DNA of 64,000 nucleotides from an uncultured Ruminiclostridium sp. (GCA_934454635.1 CAKSFR010000012.1:1-64000), one strand, 5' to 3'. Positions 28,820-37,132 are shown, counted from the stretch's first letter. The notes: generated from the sequence alone by a model not told the origin. Numbers and translations are program-made.

Positions 28820-29245
28820 ATGAACCGTGAAAATAAACGGAAAACATTTGAAAAGGGTTATTATAAAACACACGCGTGCCGTGACAGCTTTACCTGTAAG
28901 GTCTGCGACAGACTCGTAACGCCCGAAAACGCGGGCACAGACCACCGCAATCATTGCCCGAACTGCCTTTCAAGCCTGCACGTTGATATTGAACCGGGTG
29001 ACCGCCAAAGCGACTGCGGCGGTATAATGGAACCGATTGCCGTATGGGTGCGCAAGAACGGAGAGTGGGCGGTGATTCACCGCTGCAAGCGGTGCGGTGC
29101 GCTCAGCTCCAATCGCGTCGCCGCCGACGACAATCCCATGAAGCTCATGAGCATCGCCATGAAGCCGCTTTGCGAGCCGCCTTTCCCTGTGGAACGCATA
29201 GAAGAAATGGTCGCTCTCATGGGCGGCGACGGTAAAATAAAATAA
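28820..29245 (+). CDS. RNHCP-domain protein
   Basis: 141 residues. The name-giving segment is DHRNHCPNCLSSLHVD (about 41-56), preceded by CKVCDRLV and followed by CRCGALSS-like HRCKRCGALSS, so two zinc-knuckle pairs are visible. The domain is known but its biochemical function is not. RBS AGGAGG eight bases before the ATG can be sequestered by the upstream hairpin arm. It follows the acetyltransferase by 144 bases and precedes a terminator. Confidence 0.88.
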   Translation: MNRENKRKTFEKGYYKTHACRDSFTCKVCDRLVTPENAGTDHRNHCPNCLSSLHVDIEPGDRQSDCGGIMEPIAVWVRKNGEWAVIHRCKRCGALSSNRVAADDNPMKLMSIAMKPLCEPPFPVERIEEMVALMGGDGKIK

Positions 29246-29254
29246 CCCTGTCAG

Positions 29255-29294
29255 AACGCAGAGCTTTGCCTAAACGGCCTTGCTCTGCGTTTTT
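29255..29294 (+). terminator. Terminator of the TetR-to-RNHCP cassette
   Basis: AACGCAGAGC pairs with GCTCTGCGTT, followed by T. The inner bases TTTGCC and GGCC extend it partly. Confidence 0.8.
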
Positions 29295-29337
29295 CGTCCT
29301 TTGTTCTGCCAAAGAAACACGTCTGCACGTTTTCCGC

Positions 29338-29901
29338 CTATTCCCTTTCAAGAATCTCAAGACCCAGCAGATATGCCAGAAAAGCAAAAGAAGATATACC
29401 GAGCAAATTCTTCCCAAACATGAATAATGCAGTCGGAACAACTGCCGCGCCGACAACGCACTCCGTTATCCGCATTGTTCTGCCGAGCTTTTCGGGTCTT
29501 ATGACCCCGAGCAAAAACCTTTCGAGCAGCATTCCCCCGTCAAGCGGTCTTATCGGCAGCATATTCAAAGCTCCCGTAAGCAGATTGACTACGGCGAAAA
29601 GCTGCATTTTTCTGCTTTCTCCGAAACAAAACAGGCAAAAAAGAAGAAAGTTAGCAAAGCACCCGCCAAGCAGCGCGGGAATACTGTAGCCGCCCCCGAC
29701 GTCGAGCCGTATGCCGCCGCCGCAGAAGGTTATTTTACGCGGAATGTTCCCCTCTCCGAGCAGCACGATAATATGCCCAAGCTCATGCAAAAGACAGGAC
29801 AGCAGGCAGAAAACCGCAGTTCCCTCTTTATCCGTGCAAAGCACAAAGCTTAGTACGGCGGGAAACGAGAATTTAACGCAAGCCTTTATTTTTTCAGCCA
29901 T
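29338..29901 (-). CDS. M50 (site-2-protease type) zinc metalloprotease, SpoIVFB-like
   Basis: 187 residues, five to six TM segments. HELGH (39-43) is the zinc motif and LNMLPIRPLDGG (112-123) supplies the third ligand Asp, as in SpoIVFB and other intramembrane proteases. Short, without CBS or PDZ domain. It overlaps the unknown gene upstream by eight bases and lies in an operon with BofA, the inhibitor of SpoIVFB in Bacillus, so pro-sigma-K processing is the natural hypothesis (inference). Confidence 0.88.
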   Translation of the reverse strand: MAEKIKACVKFSFPAVLSFVLCTDKEGTAVFCLLSCLLHELGHIIVLLGEGNIPRKITFCGGGIRLDVGGGYSIPALLGGCFANFLLFCLFCFGESRKMQLFAVVNLLTGALNMLPIRPLDGGMLLERFLLGVIRPEKLGRTMRITECVVGAAVVPTALFMFGKNLLGISSFAFLAYLLGLEILERE

Positions 29902-30244
29902 TCAGCAAAAAAATCAAAACCGAACGCACAACCGAACCTATCGTTTCACCGCCGAAGTTCAGTCCCAGCCAAACAGCCCCGCCTATTATTATTGCAATCG
30001 CAACCTGCGCGAGAACCGTCCCGAAGTAAGGAAGCCGTCTGCGCCTTACGGGCGCGGGAGCGGTAAAGCAAGGTATCTCTCTTTCTTTTTGTTCAGCCTG
30101 CGGCGCTGTTTCAGGCAGTGTCGCCTCGCTTTCCCCGTCGGGGTGCAGGACCGAGAGCGTTTCGTTTATTTTATCTGATTCGTCCGCACGGCTGAGTACG
30201 ACCGACTTTTTTTCGGGAATCACCGGACCTGTTATAACCGTCAT
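29894..30244 (-). CDS. Single-TM protein between bofA and the M50 protease
   Basis: 116 residues from ATG 30244 behind AAAGGAG. About 75 residues of acidic/Pro-rich N-terminus (ATLPETAPQAEQKEREIP), a basic RRRRLPYF stretch, one TM segment (about 82-100) and a short hydrophobic C-terminus. No family recognised. The topology recalls the N-terminal half of SpoIVFA, the third member of the Bacillus BofA/SpoIVFA/SpoIVFB complex, but without a LytM domain; that parallel is inference. Confidence 0.7.
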   Translation of the reverse strand: MTVITGPVIPEKKSVVLSRADESDKINETLSVLHPDGESEATLPETAPQAEQKEREIPCFTAPAPVRRRRLPYFGTVLAQVAIAIIIGGAVWLGLNFGGETIGSVVRSVLIFLLNG

Positions 30245-30245
30245 C

Positions 30246-30494
30246 TTACACTCCTTTTGCGAAAAAATGCTCAAGAAAAACATACAGTAAAGCCCCGGGA
30301 ACGCCCAGTATCGCACACAGTCCCGCCGAGCCTGCCGTAAATACGACCGATCCCATTGTAAACAGCCTAACCGCTGCAAACAACAGAAGCCCCGCCGCCG
30401 AATTTGCGGCGGCAAACCGCTTCGGTTTCCGCGTATGCATATACACCGAAATCATTGCCAGAGCCGTTATCGCAAGAAAAATTATTCCGAACAT
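30246..30494 (-). CDS. bofA: BofA-family pro-sigma-K processing inhibitor
   Basis: 82 residues from ATG 30494 with AGGAGG upstream. Two to three TM segments; the C-terminal half AANSAAGLLLFAAVRLF ... LCAILGVPGALLYVFL shows the BofA pattern with the GVPG turn. In Bacillus BofA occludes the SpoIVFB active site until the forespore signal arrives. The end is two bases from the next start. Confidence 0.8.
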   Translation of the reverse strand: MFGIIFLAITALAMISVYMHTRKPKRFAAANSAAGLLLFAAVRLFTMGSVVFTAGSAGLCAILGVPGALLYVFLEHFFAKGV

Positions 30495-30495
30495 A

Positions 30496-30693
30496 TCACC
30501 GCACCTCCTGCCTGTCCGCTTCTTTTGCACGGCGAAGCAAAGCAGAATACCGTAGCCTTTCGGCGCGTTCTTCGTAAATGAGCGCTTCTATTTCAACCTC
30601 GTCCGTCGCCATATTGAAAAGCTGTTCCAGTTTTTCAAGTCTTTCGCGCGTTCGCGAAAGCTCTTCCATAAGCCCTGCCTGTCCCTCCGTCAA
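30496..30693 (-). CDS. DUF2508 (YaaL-like) protein
   Basis: 65 residues, all helical and highly charged, ending in LRYSALLRRAKEADR, close to the DUF2508 pattern (xxxFLLREAK). YaaL lies directly before bofA in Bacillus (recR-yaaL-bofA), matching its place here; recR itself is not beside it. First gene of the bofA-M50 operon and divergent from guaA. Confidence 0.75.
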   Translation of the reverse strand: MTEGQAGLMEELSRTRERLEKLEQLFNMATDEVEIEALIYEERAERLRYSALLRRAKEADRQEVR

Positions 30694-30755
30694 TCAAACC
30701 AGCCCCTTTCATTCAATATTTATGAGCCGTATTTGCGTTTTATTTTAAAAATATA

Positions 30756-30784
30756 TTGCAAAAATCGAGGTTTTATGGTAAAAT
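30756..30784 (+). promoter_or_regulatory. Promoter of guaA
   Basis: TTGCAA at 30756-30761, 17-base spacer, TAAAAT at 30779-30784; start codon at 30821. No purine riboswitch aptamer is recognisable in the short leader. Confidence 0.65.
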
Positions 30785-30820
30785 ATTTCTTAGTATTTTA
30801 TGAAAGGACTTTTTCCGACT

Positions 30821-32362
30821 ATGAATAACGAACTTGTGCTTGTAATCGACTTCGGCGGTCAGTATAATCAGCTTATTGCCCGCCGCGTCAGAGAGCATAA
30901 CATCTACTGCGAGGTTATATCCTATAAAACCCCTGTTTCGGAAATAAAGGCGCGCGCGCCAAAGGGAATTATTTTCACAGGCGGTCCGAACAGCGTTTAT
31001 CTGGACAGCTCACCGCGCATGAGCCGAGAGATACTTGAGCTTGGAATCCCCGTGTTGGGAATTTGCTACGGCGCACAATTTATGGTATACGCGCTTGACG
31101 GCGAAATCGGGCCTGCGCATGATTCCTCGCTTTCCGAATACGGCCGTACGGAATGCGAGCTTGACACTTCTTCCCCGCTTTTTGACGGAATTGAGCAGAA
31201 CACTATCGTGTGGATGAGCCACAACGACTATATCACCCGTGTTCCCGAGGGATTTAAGTCTATCGGACACAGTATAAAATGTCCGTTTGGAGCAATGGCT
31301 GACGAAAGCCGCAGACTTTACGGCGTGCAGTTCCATCCGGAAGTAAATCATACCGTGCGCGGATTTGATATGCTTGGAAACTTCCTGTACAAGATATGCG
31401 GCTGCAAGGGCGACTGGAACATGAAAAATTACGCACAGACAGCTATCGCGCAGATTCGCGAAAAAGTCGGCGACGGAAAGGTTCTCCTCGCGCTTTCGGG
31501 CGGAGTTGACAGTTCCGTTGCCTGCGCGCTGCTTGCAAAGGCTGTCGGACCTCAGCTCACCTGCGTATTTGTCGATCACGGATTTATGCGCAAGAACGAG
31601 GGCGACGAAGTTGAAGCGGCTTTCAAGGACTGGGACATAAACTTTATCCGCGTAGACGCTTCCGAGCGCTTTCTAGGTAGGCTTGAGGGCGTAAGCGACC
31701 CTGAAACAAAGCGCAAGACTATCGGCGAAGAATTTATCCGCGTTTTCGAGGAAGAAGCAAAGAAAATCGGCAAGGTTGATTTTCTTGTTCAAGGCACGAT
31801 TTATCCCGATGTTATCGAGAGCGGAACCGGCGATGCGGCAGTTATAAAATCACACCATAACGTCGGCGGACTTCCCGATTATGTTGACTTTAAAGAAATA
31901 ATTGAACCTCTCCGTCTCCTGTTTAAGGACGAGGTAAGAAAACTCGGAACCGAACTCGGTCTTTCAGACGTTCTTGTATGGCGTCAGCCGTTCCCCGGTC
32001 CCGGACTGGCAATACGCATCATTGGAGAGATAACTCGCGAAAAACTTCACACACTACAGGACGCAGATTATATTTTCCGCGAGGAAATTGCGAAAGCGGG
32101 ACTTGACAGAAGCATCAACCAGTACTTTGCGGTGCTGACAAATATGCGCTCGGTAGGTGTAATGGGCGATGACCGAACATACGATTACACACTCGCACTG
32201 CGCGGAGTTACGACAACCGACTTCATGACGGCGGATTTTGCAAGGATTCCGTATGACGTACTCGAAAAAGCAAGCGTAAGAATCGTAAACGAAGTTAAAA
32301 ATATCAACAGAATCGTGTACGATATTACAAGCAAGCCTCCGGCGACGATTGAGTGGGAATAA
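30821..32362 (+). CDS. guaA: GMP synthase (glutamine-hydrolysing)
   Basis: 513 residues from ATG 30821 (GAAAGGA upstream). Converts XMP to GMP using glutamine and ATP. Class I amidotransferase domain: GICYGAQF nucleophile elbow (Cys about 80) and HPEV His/Glu; ATP-PPase loop [10 protein letters not shown] (about 227-236); C-terminal dimerisation domain ending KPPATIEWE. The final 12 bases are the attachment core for two tandem mobile elements, but the coding sequence stays intact. Confidence 0.97.
   Translation: MNNELVLVIDFGGQYNQLIARRVREHNIYCEVISYKTPVSEIKARAPKGIIFTGGPNSVYLDSSPRMSREILELGIPVLGICYGAQFMVYALDGEIGPAHDSSLSEYGRTECELDTSSPLFDGIEQNTIVWMSHNDYITRVPEGFKSIGHSIKCPFGAMADESRRLYGVQFHPEVNHTVRGFDMLGNFLYKICGCKGDWNMKNYAQTAIAQIREKVGDGKVLLALSGGVDSSVACALLAKAVGPQLTCVFVDHGFMRKNEGDEVEAAFKDWDINFIRVDASERFLGRLEGVSDPETKRKTIGEEFIRVFEEEAKKIGKVDFLVQGTIYPDVIESGTGDAAVIKSHHNVGGLPDYVDFKEIIEPLRLLFKDEVRKLGTELGLSDVLVWRQPFPGPGLAIRIIGEITREKLHTLQDADYIFREEIAKAGLDRSINQYFAVLTNMRSVGVMGDDRTYDYTLALRGVTTTDFMTADFARIPYDVLEKASVRIVNEVKNINRIVYDITSKPPATIEWE
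32351..32362 (+). repeat. Attachment core attL of element 1 (guaA 3' end)
   Basis: GAGTGGGAATAA, the last four codons of guaA including the stop. Exact copies at 37153-37164 and 47607-47618 mark the right ends of two tandem elements. Confidence 0.88.
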
Positions 32363-32367
32363 ATTAC

Positions 32368-32414
32368 AAAATCCCTTGATACTGTATAAACAGCGGTATC
32401 AAGGGATTTTCGCT
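32368..32414 (+). terminator. Terminator just inside element 1, serving guaA
   Basis: A perfect 15-bp stem, AAAATCCCTTGATAC with GTATCAAGGGATTTT, starting five bases after the guaA stop. It belongs to the element end and replaces the native terminator now at 47626. Confidence 0.85.
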
Positions 32415-32421
32415 ATTCAAC

Positions 32422-32467
32422 TGAGTACAATTTGAGTACAAATCCGTGTAGCCAATATGTAGCCAAT
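32422..32467. repeat. Left-end paired repeats of element 1
   Basis: TGAGTACAATTTGAGTACAAAT (two TGAGTACAA units at 32422-32443, 11 bases apart), then TGTAGCCAATA and TGTAGCCAAT (32447-32467). The first pair recurs at the right end at 37032-37052. They look like integrase arm-binding sites. Confidence 0.65.
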
Positions 32468-32553
32468 GGGGGAAATCTGCTGTTTCCTAATAAAATATTT
32501 GAAGCTTGCAAAAAAGAAAAATAAGCGATTTGCTTTTCTTCGCCATCGGCGAA

Positions 32554-33660
32554 TTATTCAAGCTCCTTGTTTGTTCTTACGGACTGTAGTCCTCGCTGCC
32601 GCAGCTCACGGGAAACTTCACCGTAATTTACTCCGCTTATGCCGATCGCTCGCTTCAAAATGCGGTTTTGATTTTCCACATCCGCCAACCGTTCGACCAT
32701 TTTTCGGATTTCCTTTTGGTTTTCAGCCTTTGCAGCATTTAGATCGGCGGCGAGACGGTCATTTTTTGTCCTTTCTTCGGCAAGCTCTTTTTTCAAAGTC
32801 TTATTTTGTTTTTTGCTTGTTTTTGCGGTATTTTTCAGTTCTTGTGCTTGCTGCGGTGAAAGTCCCTTGAAGCCACCCGTAAATCTTTGGGGCGTGGTAT
32901 CAATCTGATCCAGTTCCTTTTCGGAGAGTTCTTTGGAAAGGGTGGAAAGTTCTTTTTTCTTTTTTGTTTGCTGATCCTCAAGCTGTCCAATTTTCACTTT
33001 AATTTCGTCGGCTTTGCATTGAAGCTCGCGAAGTTCCTGTTCCGTGTCCCTTTTTAATTCTGCCGTCTCAAGGTGACGGCGCGGCTTTTCGGCGTTTGGA
33101 TCTTCCAAATCCGCACGGTTTCCACGTTCCAACCCCCACTTCTTTCCGACTTTTGTAAAGAAATCGTCCTGCAACTTCTGCAAATCCTTTTTGCCGCCCA
33201 AAACACTTTTTGCCGAAAGTCGTCCGTCCGATGTCAACGGAACAAAATCGAGGTGCAAATGCGGCGTCTTCTCGTCTCTATGAACAACCGCCGAGATTAT
33301 ATTTTCCTCGCCGTATCTGTCGGCGGCGAATTTATAACATTCCTTAAAAAACGAGCGCTCCTGCTCGGCGGACAAACGTTCGAAAAATGCCTTATCCGAA
33401 GTAAAAAGCACCTCGCACAATAAAACAGCGTCCTTGCGTATGACTTTTTGACCTTTGTAGCCGCTTTGAATACGCGCTTGGACTGCCTTGTTATAGCTCA
33501 AATCTGTTTCCTTTAACGCATAATTCTTAGCGCTTTTCTTAAAATCAATGTCGGGGTTGCTATTGGAGTGTTTGCGCTCACGCCGGTTGTGAATTTGCAC
33601 TCCCGCTATGTCCTTTGCACCGCCGTTGATTTTCTGAATCCGGCACACACCCGCGCTCAT
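32554..33660 (-). CDS. MobV-family relaxase (plasmid mobilization/recombination, Mob/Pre)
   Basis: 368 residues. The N-terminal half has the family features: HNRRERKHSNSNPDID near residue 24, and the three-histidine metal motif in VVHRDEKTPHLHLDFVPL (about 130-148). Cleaves oriT and pilots the single strand during transfer. The C-terminal third is a long coiled coil (Lys/Glu/Gln heptads). ATG behind GAAAGGAG. The hairpin cluster just upstream (33687-33790) is the likely oriT. Confidence 0.92.
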   Translation of the reverse strand: MSAGVCRIQKINGGAKDIAGVQIHNRRERKHSNSNPDIDFKKSAKNYALKETDLSYNKAVQARIQSGYKGQKVIRKDAVLLCEVLFTSDKAFFERLSAEQERSFFKECYKFAADRYGEENIISAVVHRDEKTPHLHLDFVPLTSDGRLSAKSVLGGKKDLQKLQDDFFTKVGKKWGLERGNRADLEDPNAEKPRRHLETAELKRDTEQELRELQCKADEIKVKIGQLEDQQTKKKKELSTLSKELSEKELDQIDTTPQRFTGGFKGLSPQQAQELKNTAKTSKKQNKTLKKELAEERTKNDRLAADLNAAKAENQKEIRKMVERLADVENQNRILKRAIGISGVNYGEVSRELRQRGLQSVRTNKELE

Positions 33661-33686
33661 TTTCTGCTCCTTTCTGTCGTGCGAAT

Positions 33687-33790
33687 ACTTTACCCTCTGC
33701 GCTACGCACAGAGGGTAAAGTATAACACACTAGACCTTTTTCACTACGTTTCAAAGGTCGTGTGCCAGAGGGGAGTTGCGCCCCCTCTGG
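33687..33790. other. Candidate oriT of element 1: three consecutive hairpins
   Basis: Hairpin A: ACTTTACCCTCTG (33687) with CAGAGGGTAAAGT, 13 bp perfect. Hairpin B: CACAC..GACCTTT with AAAGGTC.TGTG (33727-33764). Hairpin C: CCAGAGGGG with CCCCTCTGG (33765-33790). On the minus strand the block GGAAGTCCAGAGGGGGCG ... CTCTGGCACA matches GGGAGTCCAGAGGGAACG ... TCTGGCGCA in element 2, a shared nick-region signature. It lies directly upstream of the relaxase gene. Confidence 0.65.
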
Positions 33791-33802
33791 ACTTCCTCGC
33801 CG

Positions 33803-34807
33803 CTAGCTATCGTCATTAGCGTATTCTTCTATTAGCTTACGTTGATTTTCGTTCAGCTTTTCCTTGCGTTTCTGAAGCTCTATCAACAACTTATCCTCGC
33901 CTTTGCAGAGCAAATATGTTAGAGTACTGTTGCCAGCTTGTTCAAATACATACCTCTCAACGCGAGCAAGATTGTATTCGATGTTTTTGGGTGAGTACAG
34001 TTTGACCCTTTCCGCCCCATTTAGAAATTTCTCCCACCACCCTATAGTGGAGCAACGTTCACGTCGAGAGTTATCTAACCGAATAAAGCGCAGATAATTC
34101 CTCAGCACGCCCGCATACAATTCACCAATCGTCTTGCCACCGAGCAGCTGTGAAATAAAATTCGCCGCACGTTCCTCTTTAAAAACGATTTCCGCCCGAA
34201 TCCAATGATAGTCCAATCCACCGCGCTCTTGTGCTTTATCGTAAATTCGGAGCATTATTGTGGATTGCCGACTTCCAAATTGTGCCGTGAGTGCATGAAT
34301 TATAGGTTCACAATTACCATTAACTGTAAATCTGTCCACAATCTGCCCGCCATTCCATTTCGTGACGAATCGCCGATGAAGCGTATACCGTGCTATTTTA
34401 TGTATGTCAAGTATTCCTTTACTACCGCTGCGGTCAACGTCGTCGTATGCAATATCTAACCGCTTTATTTCAAATTCGCCGTTATCTACGTCACAGAACA
34501 ATTGCATAAAACCGAGCTTAGAGGACGTTTCAAACTGACGGCAACCTTGTCCGCTCATTTCGAGCATTACAGAAGTCTTTTCATCTTCGGGATCGCTGCG
34601 CAGATTGAAATGAATTGAAATTCCTTCGTACAATAAGCGGTCGCGATAACCGTAAAAACCGTAGGTGGTCCTAAATTGCTTTATATCCAAACCCAAATAA
34701 GCCACCAATTGAGCAGGCTCCCATTGGCGAGTCGTAATAGCAAACCAATCAATAATTACGCAGCTCTCATTATTTGAATTTTCGATTTGCTTCAACTCCT
34801 TTCTCAA
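33803..34807 (-). CDS. Rep_trans-type replication initiator (or MobT-like relaxase)
   Basis: 334 residues of the replication initiation factor family (pT181/Orf20 type). Visible signatures: IDWFAITTRQW opening, VMLEMSGQGCRQFE, RLDIAYDDVD metal region and LRIYDKAQERG with the nicking Tyr. The start is uncertain: TTG 34807 lies just before AAAGGAG, and the only codon well spaced after that RBS is ATC. Starts rolling-circle replication of the excised element; relatives in Tn916-type elements act as relaxases instead. Confidence 0.85.
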   Translation of the reverse strand: MRKELKQIENSNNESCVIIDWFAITTRQWEPAQLVAYLGLDIKQFRTTYGFYGYRDRLLYEGISIHFNLRSDPEDEKTSVMLEMSGQGCRQFETSSKLGFMQLFCDVDNGEFEIKRLDIAYDDVDRSGSKGILDIHKIARYTLHRRFVTKWNGGQIVDRFTVNGNCEPIIHALTAQFGSRQSTIMLRIYDKAQERGGLDYHWIRAEIVFKEERAANFISQLLGGKTIGELYAGVLRNYLRFIRLDNSRRERCSTIGWWEKFLNGAERVKLYSPKNIEYNLARVERYVFEQAGNSTLTYLLCKGEDKLLIELQKRKEKLNENQRKLIEEYANDDS

Positions 34808-34831
34808 TGTGGCTTTAAGCGCATTTTTGGT

Positions 34832-34870
34832 GGTGTTAGTACCCCCCTATTAGCCTAGGGGGAGGACACC
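34832..34870. other. Candidate double-strand origin hairpin
   Basis: Nested stem: outer GGTGT/ACACC and inner CCCCCTA/TAGGGGG around loop TTAGCC, directly upstream of the initiator gene, where Rep_trans nick hairpins are expected. Confidence 0.45.
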
Positions 34871-34923
34871 GCTTGATAGCGGCAAGCATCGTTATGAAGG
34901 AATGTTTTCAGGGCTGAAAAAAA

Positions 34924-35988
34924 TCACGAGCCGTGCAGTTCTTGCAGCTTGTCGGAAATCTGCCGCCCTGCCTCGGGATATACGTGCGCGTATATTCGCA
35001 GCGTGGTCTTGGGATCGTCGTGTCCAAGTCGCTCCGCAACTTCCAACGGGGTGAACCCGAGCGAAAAACACAACGCGCAATGGCTGTGGCGTAAATCGTG
35101 GATACGAATTTTTTTAACTCCGCTTTCCTTACAGCCGCGCACCATTTCCTTGGTTAAATAATGTTTGGTGTGTTGAAATATGCGATTGTTCTTCTTTATC
35201 CCGTACATCGAGCCAATGTATTCTTGCAGCATATCCGCGAGGAAAGGCGGAATTGAAATGGTACGCTTGCTTTTTGGCGTTTTAGGCGGCGTGATTACAT
35301 CGTGTCCGTCTATTCGCTGATATGAGTGCTTAACACTCAGAGTGCCCTTTTCCGTATCAATGTCAGCGGGAGTAAGGGCAAGCAGCTCACCCTCACGAAG
35401 CCCCGTGAAAAACAATGTAGTAAAGATAACGCGCGATGTGGGTTTATCGCTTACAGCGGCAATGAAACGGTTGAACTCCTCGACCGTCCAATATTTCATC
35501 TCCTCGGCGTTCTTTTTGCCAATACTTCCCGCCTTGTGACATGGGTTTTCACGCAAATTATAAAATGTCACGGCGTAATTAAAGACAGCATTCAGCTGAT
35601 TATATACAGACCGCATATATGTATCGGCGTATCCTTGCGACAGCATTTCAGCTTGCCACTTCCGTATGTCGGCTGCTGTGATAGAGCTGACAGACTTGTC
35701 CTTGAAGTACGGAAGTATTTTGCTGTCAATCAAGTAGTGTTTGTTTCGCAAAGTGTATTCGCGAAGCCGCTTGCCTAAATCTTCAAAATATAGCTCAACA
35801 AGACTGCCAAACAGCATATCAACATTCGCAGCTTTAGTGTTGAGGAAGTTTCGCAGCCATTCCTCAGCTTGCTTTTTGTTATCGAATCCTCTTTTGGTCG
35901 ACTTCCTTGTTTGCCCCGTCCAATCGGTAAAGCGATACTGTACAAGCCATTTGCCCGTTTTGGGGTCTTTTTGCGCCGAGTTAGCCAT
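34924..35988 (-). CDS. int: Tyrosine integrase of element 1
   Basis: 354 residues from ATG 35988. N-terminal arm-binding domain (KTGKWLVQYRFTDWTGQTRKSTKRGF in family form), core-binding SAM-like domain, then the catalytic domain with TGLREGEL (Arg I), HDLRHSH (His-x-x-Arg) and the GHDDPKTTLRIYAHV tyrosine. Directs integration into the guaA 3' end. Overlaps the excisionase gene by eight bases. It differs clearly from the element 2 integrase but shares the overall design. Confidence 0.93.
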   Translation of the reverse strand: MANSAQKDPKTGKWLVQYRFTDWTGQTRKSTKRGFDNKKQAEEWLRNFLNTKAANVDMLFGSLVELYFEDLGKRLREYTLRNKHYLIDSKILPYFKDKSVSSITAADIRKWQAEMLSQGYADTYMRSVYNQLNAVFNYAVTFYNLRENPCHKAGSIGKKNAEEMKYWTVEEFNRFIAAVSDKPTSRVIFTTLFFTGLREGELLALTPADIDTEKGTLSVKHSYQRIDGHDVITPPKTPKSKRTISIPPFLADMLQEYIGSMYGIKKNNRIFQHTKHYLTKEMVRGCKESGVKKIRIHDLRHSHCALCFSLGFTPLEVAERLGHDDPKTTLRIYAHVYPEAGRQISDKLQELHGS

Positions 35989-36223
35989 TTCTGCCACCTG
36001 TGACAACGCTGTTAGAGGACATTGCCTTTCCCGCTGTTACTTGACAGCCGCCGTAAATCTTTTCAAGAAAGTACTGTACGGGAATTTTACCTGCAATCAC
36101 AAGAAAGTGCTTTTGCTCCAACTCTTTGTTCCACGTCCTCATCAGACGGTATGCTTGTCCAACGGAAATTCCCAGAAGCTCTGCAATCTCGGCAGCGGAA
36201 TAGAATAATTTTGTTTCAGTCAT
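35981..36223 (-). CDS. xis: Excisionase-like HTH protein of element 1
   Basis: 80 residues with a winged-helix excisionase fold: SAAEIAELLGISVGQAYRLMRTWNKEL and a following VIAGKIPVQYFLEKIYG wing. Equivalent in position and sequence to the 67-residue protein before the element 2 integrase. RBS AAGGAGG. Likely bends DNA to favour excision and may be controlled by the palindrome at 36260. Confidence 0.85.
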   Translation of the reverse strand: MTETKLFYSAAEIAELLGISVGQAYRLMRTWNKELEQKHFLVIAGKIPVQYFLEKIYGGCQVTAGKAMSSNSVVTGGRNG

Positions 36224-36259
36224 TTTGTTTCCTCCTTATAAGCGAATTTTTGAGAGCTG

Positions 36260-36288
36260 ATACGAATTATTGTATCCATAATTCGTAT
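36260..36288. promoter_or_regulatory. Operator palindrome between xis and the HTH regulator of element 1
   Basis: ATACGAATTA and TAATTCGTAT (10-bp perfect arms, 9-base spacer) in the divergent intergenic region, 37 bases upstream of the xis start. Confidence 0.7.
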
Positions 36289-36339
36289 TATTTATTATAG
36301 TGCATTATTTTTCTTTTGTCAAGGGGTTTTTGAAAAAAC

Positions 36340-36368
36340 TTGCATTTTTTTGATTTTTATGCTATAGT
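36340..36368 (+). promoter_or_regulatory. Promoter of the element 1 HTH regulator
   Basis: TTGCAT at 36340-36345, 17-base spacer, TATAGT at 36363-36368; GAGAGGTGAT then TTG start at 36389. Confidence 0.65.
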
Positions 36369-36388
36369 GTAACGAGAGGTGATATACG

Positions 36389-37027
36389 TTGAATAAGGGT
36401 ATTTTTCAAAAAATGGTAGGGGAGCGAATATTTGAATGCCGAAAGAAGAAAGGCTCAAAGGGCATGACCCAAGATGAATTTGCGGAGGCGCTCGGCAAGT
36501 CATTGAGAACAGTACAGAAATATGAAAGCGGAGATATAGACATATCCCTTTCAACGCTTTACGACATTTCTGAAGTACTGGGAGTGTCTGTTAGCACTTT
36601 GGTTAACTGCCAACAATCTCATACGAAAATAGACAGCCTTGCTGATGTAATTGCTTTCCTCATTGAATTAAGCAAAAAAGAAGAACTACATTTTGATATT
36701 GTTTTTAGTAAAAAGGGCAGAGAACAGATTGCAGCCCTGTCATTTGACGAAATGAATGTTGGGGCAGACTATAACGGTTTTTTGTGCCATTTTCTCGAAA
36801 CACTCAAAAGCAATCGTGAGGCATTGGAAACCTACTGTATTGACCACGAAACCTTTAACGCTTGGGTTGAGAAGGTTATGGCAGAAAATCAACGAGTTTT
36901 TTTAAGCAATAAGGAATATGATAATTTGAGCGGCGAGGAGCTTGCTAAGAAACGTCAGGAACTATTTGATAAAAAGTTGGAAGAAGCCGTTTCAGAAAAG
37001 ACAAAAAGGCAGGACAATAAAAAATAG
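36389..37027 (+). CDS. HTH (Xre-family) regulator of element 1
   Basis: 212 residues from TTG 36389 behind GAGAGGTG. N-terminal Xre-type helix-turn-helix (MTQDEFAEALGKSLRTVQKYESGDIDISLSTLYDISEVLG in family form, residues about 20-60), then an unrecognised 150-residue C-terminal domain with a charged Lys-rich tail. Divergent from xis-int, so it most likely represses excision through the 36260 palindrome. Confidence 0.85.
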   Translation: MNKGIFQKMVGERIFECRKKKGSKGMTQDEFAEALGKSLRTVQKYESGDIDISLSTLYDISEVLGVSVSTLVNCQQSHTKIDSLADVIAFLIELSKKEELHFDIVFSKKGREQIAALSFDEMNVGADYNGFLCHFLETLKSNREALETYCIDHETFNAWVEKVMAENQRVFLSNKEYDNLSGEELAKKRQELFDKKLEEAVSEKTKRQDNKK

Positions 37028-37031
37028 TCCG

Positions 37032-37052
37032 TGAGTACAAATTGAGTACAAA
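37032..37052. repeat. Right-end paired repeat of element 1
   Basis: TGAGTACAAATTGAGTACAAA, one base different from the left-end pair at 32422. Lies about 100 bases inside the right attachment core. Confidence 0.7.
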
Positions 37053-37107
37053 AAAATCAAAATGGTATAAATTTACCACGTTTTCTGTAAATCCTACAAC
37101 GAAAAAT

Positions 37108-37132
37108 AAGGAGAAAACAGCGTTTTCTCCTT
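37108..37132. terminator. Hairpin at the right end of element 1
   Basis: AAGGAGAAAAC pairs perfectly with GTTTTCTCCTT around AGC. No T run follows, so it may be a terminator of weak type or a structural end element. Confidence 0.5.
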
